This document shows positions 1 to 5,734 of a stretch of DNA of 8,886 bases, in pieces. How positions within the stretch are numbered: the stretch's first letter is position 1; each line of letters opens with the position of its first letter. Where the stretch lies: contig CAZIMF010000036.1 of NCBI GenBank assembly GCA_964540445.1, positions 1-8,886 on the forward strand, written 5' to 3'. Source of the stretch: JALQXV01 sp964540445 (GTDB lineage: Bacteria > Patescibacteriota > Saccharimonadia > Saccharimonadales > 2-12-FULL-41-12). The notes beneath the pieces are model-generated. The model searched no databases and was not told where the DNA came from. It was given only the letters and a program-made list of their open reading frames with translations. A program made the translations under genes and the position numbers.

Positions 1-552
1 TTTCGTTCAAATGGCATTACTGATGTTCGGCAAGCGATGCTCAAACAGTACGGTCCGGAATGGCATAACGAAACAGTTAAAGAACTAGGGGATGTTTCGT
101 TGGGCAAATTAGTTCAACGACCATCAACAATATATAGTCGGCTGATGACCGATCTGACCGGTGGTTTTGACATACACAGAGAGCCGAAAGCCAAAATCAG
201 CGGAGCAGCCCACATAACTGGGGGTGGACAGCCAGAAAAACTGCGACGAATGTTAGAACCAAGCGGCTGTGGTGTAATAATAGATACTCCAATTAGACCG
301 CCTGAGATCATGCTTCACGTACAAGATATTGCGAGATTTTCTGACAGGAAAGCCTACGGGAGATGGCATATGGGCCCTGGTATGGTTGTTGCAACTTCGA
401 CGCCTGCTGCAGTTTTACGCACTGTGGAAGAATTTAACCGTATTAATGGCACTAATATTGAAGCTCAAAAAATAGGAGCCATTGAAGAAGCCCCAATTAT
501 ATGCATAAAAAATCAAGGGAATGATCAACAATCGGAATACCTGGTTTTTTAA
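1..552 (+). CDS. purM: Phosphoribosylformylglycinamidine cyclo-ligase (AIR synthetase), C-terminal part
   Basis: Partial gene; the frame is open to the left edge, so the first in-window ATG (37) is internal. The visible 183 residues look like the C-terminal domain of PurM, which closes FGAM to AIR with ATP in cytosolic de novo purine synthesis. Seen: FRSNG at residues 1-5 (PurM usually has HSNG followed by a helix), IYSR at 44-47, the family hallmark AHITGGG at 69-75 followed by a helix resembling the usual ENLPR region, RWHMGPGMV at 121-129 (matching the usual FNMGIGMV), and IGAIEE near the end. The match is clear in motif order but divergent in detail, so an AIR-synthase-like paralogue is the main alternative. 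purC follows 29 bp downstream on the same strand, which supports a pur cluster. The N-terminal ATP-binding half lies outside the window. Confidence 0.85.
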   Translation, partial: FRSNGITDVRQAMLKQYGPEWHNETVKELGDVSLGKLVQRPSTIYSRLMTDLTGGFDIHREPKAKISGAAHITGGGQPEKLRRMLEPSGCGVIIDTPIRPPEIMLHVQDIARFSDRKAYGRWHMGPGMVVATSTPAAVLRTVEEFNRINGTNIEAQKIGAIEEAPIICIKNQGNDQQSEYLVF

Positions 553-567
553 ATTGGCGCGAGAGAG

Positions 568-573
568 TACAAT
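568..573 (+). promoter_or_regulatory. Possible -10 element (TACAAT) just ahead of purC
   Basis: TACAAT lies in the 29-bp purM-purC gap, 8 nt before the GTG start of purC. Transcription from it would begin at or next to the GTG and give an essentially leaderless purC message. No good -35 is visible: only a T-run sits at 545-550, about the right distance away. The motif may be chance, but the same hexamer recurs ahead of ndh and the Pro-rich gene in this window. Confidence 0.3.
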
Positions 574-581
574 AAGTTTCT

Positions 582-1535
582 GTGGCAATACTAGCAACCA
601 ACTATTCATTTGATGGCCAGGACAACGATGTGTATCGCGGCGAAACGCGTGACGTGTACACGGTTGATCGTAAATTGCTGTCGATCGCAACCGATCGACT
701 GTCGGTATTCGGACATCTCTTTCCGGAACCTATCCCGCATAAAGGCCAAGTCTTAAATCAACTTACCTATCATTTTGCGAAGGCAGTTGAAGACATCATC
801 CCGCACTGGATAGAATCGGTACCCGATCCTAATGTGTCAATAGGTAAACGGTGCAACCCTTTCCAAGTCAATATAGTGATACGAGGGGCCTTGATTGGCC
901 ACGCGTGGCGTGTGTATGAGTCGGGTGTACGAACGGTCTCTGGTGTGAAGATACCCGCGGGGATGCAAGCTTATGACTTGCTTGAAGAGCCAATTATCAC
1001 GCCGTCAACAAAGGAGCAACGAGGCTTCGAAGAAGACATCTCTGCTACCGATATTATCGAGCGCGGGATAATGACTGAGGATCAGTTTGAACGTTTGAGT
1101 ATTATCGCGCGTCAACTCTTTATCCGTGGTAAGCAAATGGCGCGCAAAAAAGGTTTGCTTTTGGCTGACACAAAATATGAGTTTGGCTTGTTTGATGATG
1201 AAATATATCTTATTGACGAGATCCACACGCCAGACTCATCTCGTTATTTTGATATAGCTGAATACGAAGCATACCTAAAAGATAGAACTGCTAAACTACC
1301 ACGCCAGTTATCAAAGGAACTAATCAGGCAATGGTTGTTAAATCAAGGCTATAGTGGGCTTGATGATCAAGTGGCACCAAAAATGACACCTCAGTACATC
1401 AAAATACTGTCCAAGTCTTACATTGAAGTTTATGAACGGCTTACAGGTCAGCAGTTTATATTACCGAGCTCAGACATTGATCCTCTTGAGCGAATTAAAA
1501 AGAATATCGATTCTGCACTTAAAATAACAAAATAA
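582..1535 (+). CDS. purC: Phosphoribosylaminoimidazole-succinocarboxamide synthase (SAICAR synthetase)
   Basis: Joins CAIR and L-aspartate with ATP to make SAICAR in purine synthesis. At 317 aa it is the long form (E. coli PurC is about 237 aa). Seen: the phosphate-binding region YRGETRDVY at 18-26, ATDRLSVF at 36-43, PHKGQVLNQ at 52-60, RGALIGHAWRVY at 101-112, signature LADTKYEFG at 194-202, and DEIHTPDSSRY at 212-222, which contacts substrate. The C-terminal region (QLSKELIRQWL, MTPQYI, YERLTG) resembles Bacteroidota-type PurC as I recall it. The start is GTG at 582: an in-frame TAA at 573-575 rules out anything further upstream, and the next in-frame Met is far inside the conserved domain. 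No clear Shine-Dalgarno is seen. Odd point: the nucleotide loop reads GETRD, whereas the family usually has GK(T/V)RD. It follows purM by 29 bp and is probably co-transcribed. Confidence 0.95.
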   Translation: MAILATNYSFDGQDNDVYRGETRDVYTVDRKLLSIATDRLSVFGHLFPEPIPHKGQVLNQLTYHFAKAVEDIIPHWIESVPDPNVSIGKRCNPFQVNIVIRGALIGHAWRVYESGVRTVSGVKIPAGMQAYDLLEEPIITPSTKEQRGFEEDISATDIIERGIMTEDQFERLSIIARQLFIRGKQMARKKGLLLADTKYEFGLFDDEIYLIDEIHTPDSSRYFDIAEYEAYLKDRTAKLPRQLSKELIRQWLLNQGYSGLDDQVAPKMTPQYIKILSKSYIEVYERLTGQQFILPSSDIDPLERIKKNIDSALKITK

Positions 1536-1584
1536 AAAGCGTAGATTATCTGCCAGATCCTAACATTAATTCGTGATAGGCGGA

Positions 1585-3006
1585 TTATGAGCACAGTGTC
1601 TGCAGTTCGCTACGAGAGATCGGCTGCAATTTAAAAGAGTTTGATTTGTTAGCTAAATATCCTCGAATAATTTTATATGTATCGAGATCAAACACCGAAG
1701 ACCACGGCCTATAATAGGTTTCACAGCCTTCGTCGCTGTGTATCTCACCGATTACGTTCCAATTATCTAACACTAGGTTCTTATGCTGAGGTGTACTTTG
1801 TAGATGCGACAGTACTACTGGATTTTTATAAGGCCATTCATCGATTTTGTTTCGTGAAAACGCTGTTTCGAAACGCATGTTATATTTGACTGCCGACTCA
1901 ATGCCGCCACATGCACCGGAACACTTTTTTAGTTGAGATTTAAAACAGGCACCACTTGTCTTTTCTAAGCCAAGTAACTTTGGGCACAGATCGTATGTTT
2001 TTTGAATCTCTTCAAGGCTACGCTTAGCCTTTATCTTTGAAGAATATACACCGTAAATAGCTTGGCTTGGAACGATATCTTTGGTATGCACAAAATCTAT
2101 AACGATGGTCTTATAGCCATGATCATTGAGAGTAGCTTTGAGCAGATACATTTTTTTAACTCTTCGAAGCTGGCGATTGTAGATAGGCAAATGCTCTTTC
2201 ACCATTTGGGATTCAAGCAACAAAGCCTCGAGCTCATTTGCTGTTTCTACAAAAGATATTTTATGGGTGTTCAGCGATAACTTCATTTCCTTATCAATGG
2301 CTGTGTCTTGGGCAAAATGGGACATGACCCGTTTGCGTAGAGTTATGCTTTTGCCGATGTAGATTGGTATGTCATTAGCGTCTGAAAACGTATACACACC
2401 GGGGGTGTTGGGGATGGTGTCGAAAATACCACTTGCAACATGAGGCGGAGCACTGCGGTGCTTTAGTTGTTTATGTGCAGCCGCCGAAAATGTTTCGGCA
2501 CCCAGTTGTTGGTAAGCTATTGTTAAAAATTGCAAAACTGCTTTTGCATCGTCATATGCTCGGTGGCGCGCCACAGTTTCAATACCAAAGCGATTGATGA
2601 TTGCTTCTAGCCCGTGCCCTCTAGCCTTGGGGTATAGGGCGCGGGACATACGGACACTGCACAGCATCTTGGGGCTATAGTGAATATTACACATCTCGAG
2701 CTGTTTTTTAATAAATGAATAATCAAATCGCACATGGTGGGCAATAAAAATAGCTCCATCTAGTATTGTATGAATTTGTTCGGCAACCGTTTCAAAAAAA
2801 GGTGCATCGGCAACATCATTCGTACTAATCCCCGTTAGGTTCGTAATATGATAGGGAACTGGGCCCCCAGGATTGATAAGCGTAGTAAACGAATCGACAA
2901 TAACATCATTTTCAACACGAATAGCCGCAAACTCAAGAATACGACTGGTCCGATAACTCCCTCCAGTTGTTTCAATGTCAACGTATACTACCGGTTCATT
3001 AAACAT
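1585..3006 (-). CDS. DEDDh exonuclease fused to GIY-YIG/UvrC-N-like nuclease (DnaQ-Cho type)
   Basis: A 473-residue protein counted from MFNEP at 3006. Residues 1-165 are a DnaQ-like DEDDh 3'-5' exonuclease: D10 and E12 in VDIETTG, D95 in HHVRFDYSFI, and H148 with D153 in HRAYDDA. Residues 200-280 are a GIY-YIG nuclease: GVY 203-205, IYIGKS 215-220, R224, E266 in EALLLES, then IYN 275-277. Cysteines 341, 354, 362 and 366 have spacing close to the UvrC [4Fe-4S] site. The UvrB-binding, RNase H-like and HhH parts of UvrC are absent, so it resembles Cho with an added exonuclease; mycobacterial fusions of this kind are known. Likely role: DNA repair incision and trimming. Start is uncertain: ATG at 3078 would add 24 residues (MTYKAKIS...). 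ATG 3006 is preferred because DnaQ-like proteins often begin a few residues before the VDIETTG strand. A longer reading to 3189 overlaps the divergent gene and is unlikely. Convergent with purC, 49 bp apart, with no clear terminator between. Confidence 0.88.
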   Translation of the reverse strand: MFNEPVVYVDIETTGGSYRTSRILEFAAIRVENDVIVDSFTTLINPGGPVPYHITNLTGISTNDVADAPFFETVAEQIHTILDGAIFIAHHVRFDYSFIKKQLEMCNIHYSPKMLCSVRMSRALYPKARGHGLEAIINRFGIETVARHRAYDDAKAVLQFLTIAYQQLGAETFSAAAHKQLKHRSAPPHVASGIFDTIPNTPGVYTFSDANDIPIYIGKSITLRKRVMSHFAQDTAIDKEMKLSLNTHKISFVETANELEALLLESQMVKEHLPIYNRQLRRVKKMYLLKATLNDHGYKTIVIDFVHTKDIVPSQAIYGVYSSKIKAKRSLEEIQKTYDLCPKLLGLEKTSGACFKSQLKKCSGACGGIESAVKYNMRFETAFSRNKIDEWPYKNPVVLSHLQSTPQHKNLVLDNWNVIGEIHSDEGCETYYRPWSSVFDLDTYKIIRGYLANKSNSFKLQPISRSELQTLCS

Positions 3007-3018
3007 AAATGGAATATT

Positions 3019-3024
3019 ATTGTA
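3019..3024 (-). promoter_or_regulatory. Possible -10 (TACAAT, minus strand) for the nuclease gene
   Basis: On the minus strand TACAAT ends 12 nt before the ATG at 3006, the same layout as other starts in this window. A second candidate, TATTAT at 3087-3092 on the minus strand, sits 8 nt before the alternative ATG at 3078. Neither has a convincing -35 or a Shine-Dalgarno. Which one is used would settle the start codon of the nuclease. Confidence 0.3.
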
Positions 3025-3062
3025 CCTTGTCCATGATTTAGAGGCTAGCCCCGCAGAGATTT

Positions 3063-3091
3063 TTGCTTTATATGTCATATTAATGTATAAT
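3063..3091 (+). promoter_or_regulatory. Promoter for the orphan membrane protein (TTGCTT-17-TATAAT)
   Basis: A perfect TATAAT at 3086-3091, directly preceded by TG, with a weak -35 TTGCTT at 3063-3068 and 17-bp spacing. The predicted transcription start, about 7 nt downstream, is only about 6 nt from the ATG at 3104, implying a near-leaderless message. The region is AT-rich and also carries minus-strand -10-like sequence, so it probably serves divergent transcription. Confidence 0.5.
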
Positions 3092-3103
3092 AATTTATTA
3101 ATT

Positions 3104-3928
3104 ATGGCTGATAATAGATTTAATATGACACCAGATACAAACACAGCTGAACTCATGGCCGAAGGTGAGGAGATTTTAAGAAGTATCACAGCTGAGCTAG
3201 TAGAAGAGGGTGTTTATGCGTCCCCCGCCACCGCTATAGATGCAGTTCAAGCGCAGAGAGTAATTAATACAGATCAACCACTATCAAAAAGAGAGCTGAA
3301 AAGAGAAAAAAAGGTGCAGAAACGGGTCAGAACCTATATGGCTGATCCTGAAAATAAAGCAAACTTTGAGCTGGAACAGGGTTTAGGGGTACTCTTGACT
3401 CAAGAGGGGGACGCTGCCTTTTTAAGTGTAGCTCGCACAGCCGCGGAAATGGATATCGCACAAGCCAATACTCGGCGTCTGATAGGTATAGCAAACTCTC
3501 TTCTGGTAGCAACTTGCGCTACCGTAGTAATAATATATGCCTTATCATCTGACAACGATGAGACGTATCCACTTACCCCAGGTAATCCGGGTGAGTTAGT
3601 TTATGATGATTATCGACCATATAACGAAACTGATGCAACAAAAGCAAACATAGGAAAGATTTCCGTTGGCCAAGAAGTCTGTACTGTCCCAAGGGCAGTT
3701 TCAAAGATTAGGGGCTACGGCACTGTTATGGACGGAAGCTACGACTACAATAAAAAAGGCGGCGGTACTATGCAGATGAGAGTTAAAAGAACCAAAAAAG
3801 GATTTAAAATAGTAACTCCTGAAGCGGTGTCAAAAGATAACTCTGTTCCCGGGGATAAGGCAACAATAAGTAATCTAGTCCCTATTATTAATGTTAAACA
3901 CGCATCTAAGACAGGGTGTCCACGGTAA
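3104..3928 (+). CDS. Unrecognised single-pass membrane protein (N-in, C-out)
   Basis: I recognise no family in this 274-residue protein. Residues 1-125 are charged and probably helical, with a strongly basic stretch SKRELKREKKVQKRVR at 61-76. One transmembrane segment spans about 126-147 (LIGIANSLLVATCATVVIIY), preceded by Arg124-Arg125, which predicts a cytoplasmic N-terminus. Residues 148-274 would be outside: a Pro/Gly/Tyr/Asp-rich linker (YPLTPGNPGELVYDDYRPY), then a Gly- and Lys-rich, probably beta-rich domain. Outside cysteines C193 and C272 could form a disulfide; C138 is in the membrane. Start chosen at ATG 3104 (MADNRF), 12 nt after a TATAAT; ATG 3125 is an alternative, and the open frame back to 2975 overlaps the divergent nuclease. 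It ends 18 bp from the convergent FAD oxidase. The shape suits a surface-exposed or envelope protein with a regulatory inner tail, but no function can be assigned. Confidence 0.7.
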   Translation: MADNRFNMTPDTNTAELMAEGEEILRSITAELVEEGVYASPATAIDAVQAQRVINTDQPLSKRELKREKKVQKRVRTYMADPENKANFELEQGLGVLLTQEGDAAFLSVARTAAEMDIAQANTRRLIGIANSLLVATCATVVIIYALSSDNDETYPLTPGNPGELVYDDYRPYNETDATKANIGKISVGQEVCTVPRAVSKIRGYGTVMDGSYDYNKKGGGTMQMRVKRTKKGFKIVTPEAVSKDNSVPGDKATISNLVPIINVKHASKTGCPR

Positions 3929-3946
3929 TTCTAAGTTGAAAGTTGG

Positions 3947-5617
3947 TTAGAAGTGTTCGCGCAGATGGGCCATACTATATTCCCAGTCAGCATCGGTTTT
4001 TTTATGCGGATTAAAAATATTCTCAGGGTCAAAAATGTATTTTGCCGTTCGGAAGTGGGCCATTATCTCTGGCTTGTATTGTTGTTTGAGCCACGGGCCG
4101 CGTGACATACCATCGTTGTGCTCACCGCTCATGGAGCCTTCGTATTTAAGTACTAAGGTGTTTACTTCGCGCATGCACGGTTCGATTTTGGCACGCTCGT
4201 CCTCTTCTTCAAATCGCATAAGAGGGATAACATGGAAATTACCATCACCCATGTGACCAGCAATAGTAGCAATTAATTTGTATCGATTAATGATAACTCG
4301 AAGTTCGGGTAAAAACGAAGGCAGATGTTCGGGCGGGACCACGAGGTCATCGATAAAAGGTGCGGTGTGCTTATCTTTGACTTTGTTGCGCAGCAAATTA
4401 AAGCTTTCTCGGCGCATAATCTGGAATTTCTTTTCTTTAATTTCGTTTTCGTCTTCCTCGAAGAGCGCATCATGACCAAATTTCTTCATGTCGAGTCGCA
4501 ATTGGTGAACGCGCCGAGCTACCTCTTCATCGGTATCGGCTGTAAACTCGACTATCAAGACCATTTTTGGTATGCCGCGCCGGAAGTTAACAAGTGACGG
4601 TAATAGCTGCAAGCCGAGCTTAATCATGCCCGCCCAACCTAATGTTTTATGAAAGAAAAAGAATAGCTTAAAGCTGAGCATAAGCGTGTAATTATCAAAT
4701 CCTTCGAACGTAGCCGGTTTATGAGTCATTACGTTATTAATTACCTCACCAAGATTATCCAGATCATCTAAGAAGATAATTAAACTACCCGAATTTTTTG
4801 GATTCTTAATTAATCGAAAATCTATTTCTGTTACCATGCCAAGAGTGCCCTGTGATCCCACAATTAACTGTGTTAAATCAAAAATGCCTGTTTCACGGTC
4901 CCATACATTCCATAGATGATAACCGGTAGAATCTTTCGAAACGTGAGGCTTGGCATTTTTAATAACTTCATAATGTTCGTCAACAAGCTCAAACACTTCA
5001 CGGTACACGCGTCCTTCAAAATCTTTTTGAGCCATTTTTTTATCGAGCTGCTTTTTACTTAGTGGTTTAACGGTATATTCATTGCCATCAGTAAAAATAA
5101 CCTTTAGTGATTGAATGAATTTTTCGGTTTTACCAAACTCAAGGGATTTTTCTCCGCCTGAATTATTAGCAACCATGCCGCCAACCGTACACAGTTCGCG
5201 GCTGGCAGGAAATGATGGCATTAATGCATCGTGCTTTAGTGTGTCTGCTTCGAAGTCACGATAATGACGACCTGGCAATACCCGAGCATGTTCGCCAGTT
5301 ACTTCGATCGTCTCGTCAAAGTGTCTCGTCATATCCATAATGATCGAATCGTTAATTGCGCCACCTGTCATGTCGGTCCCGGCGCTGCGGGCTGTGAGCG
5401 AAAGATGGGGGTGCGACTTTTTGTTTTTGGCAACAAATGTAACGAGTTTTTGTACGTCTTTGCTATTTTTAGGAAAAACAACAGCCCTTGGGAGTAGTTC
5501 AAACATACTAGCGTCGTGGCTATAAAAGTCTCGTGATTCAACAGTTCGGTCGACTTCACCCTCGATTAGTTTTTCTAACTTTTGATAAATGTCACTACTG
5601 ATCTTGGTGTTTTTCAT
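3947..5617 (-). CDS. FAD-linked oxidase, probable D-lactate / D-2-hydroxyacid dehydrogenase (GlcD/Dld family)
   Basis: A 556-residue flavoprotein of the VAO/PCMH fold. FAD-binding domain about 40-270: the pyrophosphate loop TARSAGTDMTGG at 75-86, GGMVANNSGGEKSLEFGKT at 146-164, VGSQGTLGMVTE at 253-264. C-terminal FAD-oxidase domain about 275-540: GHMGDGNFH at 454-462 and SGEHNDG at 497-503. In D-2-hydroxyglutarate dehydrogenase relatives the matching H455, H462 and E499 bind the metal that positions the hydroxyacid. It ends with FDPENIFNPHKK. It stops there, without the Cys-rich Fe-S extension of the roughly 900-residue D-lactate dehydrogenases, although its GEHNDG resembles their GEHGDG more than the GEHGIG of GlcD. 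A hydrophobic, aromatic stretch at about 314-343 may dock it to the membrane. Expected reaction: D-2-hydroxyacid to 2-oxoacid, with electrons to quinone. The substrate cannot be fixed from sequence. Divergent from ndh across 117 bp. ATG at 5617 is the natural start. Confidence 0.9.
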   Translation of the reverse strand: MKNTKISSDIYQKLEKLIEGEVDRTVESRDFYSHDASMFELLPRAVVFPKNSKDVQKLVTFVAKNKKSHPHLSLTARSAGTDMTGGAINDSIIMDMTRHFDETIEVTGEHARVLPGRHYRDFEADTLKHDALMPSFPASRELCTVGGMVANNSGGEKSLEFGKTEKFIQSLKVIFTDGNEYTVKPLSKKQLDKKMAQKDFEGRVYREVFELVDEHYEVIKNAKPHVSKDSTGYHLWNVWDRETGIFDLTQLIVGSQGTLGMVTEIDFRLIKNPKNSGSLIIFLDDLDNLGEVINNVMTHKPATFEGFDNYTLMLSFKLFFFFHKTLGWAGMIKLGLQLLPSLVNFRRGIPKMVLIVEFTADTDEEVARRVHQLRLDMKKFGHDALFEEDENEIKEKKFQIMRRESFNLLRNKVKDKHTAPFIDDLVVPPEHLPSFLPELRVIINRYKLIATIAGHMGDGNFHVIPLMRFEEEDERAKIEPCMREVNTLVLKYEGSMSGEHNDGMSRGPWLKQQYKPEIMAHFRTAKYIFDPENIFNPHKKTDADWEYSMAHLREHF

Positions 5618-5627
5618 TCTTGATTAG

Positions 5628-5636
5628 TTTATCACA
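5628..5636 (-). promoter_or_regulatory. Possible extended -10 (TGTGATAAA) for the FAD oxidase gene
   Basis: On the minus strand TGT-GATAAA fits the TGn-extended -10 pattern with 4 of 6 core matches. It ends 10 nt before the ATG at 5617, so the leader would be only a few nt long. No good -35 lies at 17 bp; TTGATG at 5655-5660 is too far (21 bp). The left arm of the 12-bp inverted repeat falls in the -35/-10 interval of this promoter. Confidence 0.35.
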
Positions 5637-5640
5637 ACCA

Positions 5641-5685
5641 TAAGCGTTAATTTGCATCAATCCGCTATCGACGAATTAACGCTTA
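5641..5685. promoter_or_regulatory. Perfect 12-bp inverted repeat, candidate operator between divergent respiratory genes
   Basis: TAAGCGTTAATT (5641-5652) is repeated as its exact reverse complement AATTAACGCTTA (5674-5685), separated by 21 bp, with arm centres 33 bp apart or about three helical turns. The right arm ends 5 bp before the -35 of ndh, and the left arm overlaps the inferred promoter of the FAD oxidase. Because it lies upstream of both predicted transcription starts it would not be in either mRNA, which favours a protein-binding site over an RNA hairpin. The regulator is unknown. Confidence 0.55.
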
Positions 5686-5690
5686 AGAGG

Positions 5691-5719
5691 TTTACAGATG
5701 TTTTTATATTCAATACAAT
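5691..5719 (+). promoter_or_regulatory. Sigma70-type promoter of ndh (TTTACA-17-TACAAT)
   Basis: TTTACA (5691-5696, 5 of 6 to consensus) and TACAAT (5714-5719, 5 of 6) are spaced by exactly 17 bp. This is the best promoter in the window. The predicted start near 5726 leaves a leader of about 9 nt before ATG 5735, too short for a normal Shine-Dalgarno, and none is seen. A second -10-like TATAAA at 5726-5731 is too close to the ATG to serve it. Confidence 0.65.
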
Positions 5720-5734
5720 ACATTGTATAAAACT

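Noticed and set aside
1548..1585. Possible stem (ATCTGCC with GGCGGAT, one G-U pair) between purC and the nuclease, considered as a terminator.
   Set aside because: The loop is 24 nt and no T-tract follows on either strand.
2975..3103. Upstream part of the + strand open frame (MSTYTTGS...).
   Set aside because: It is antisense to the conserved VDIETTG region of the nuclease; the TATAAT at 3086-3091 and the ATG at 3104 give a better start.
3079..3189. N-terminal extension of the nuclease to ATG 3189 with a hydrophobic stretch that looks like a signal segment.
   Set aside because: It overlaps the divergent membrane-protein gene from 3104 and its promoter, and DnaQ-like nucleases act in the cytosol without such a segment.
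3929..3952. TTCTAA...TTAGAA 6-bp inverted repeat at the convergent junction.
   Set aside because: The stem is weak and AT-rich, overlaps the oxidase stop codon, and lacks a T-tract.
4278..4597. Several open frames on both strands inside the FAD oxidase gene.
   Set aside because: All lie within the conserved C-terminal oxidase domain coding region and show no domain or start signal of their own.
5723..5734. TTG start giving MYKT before MKTNKQ in ndh.
   Set aside because: It lies before or at the predicted transcription start, and the ATG at 5735 fits the usual short lead into the VVIVGGGFGG motif.
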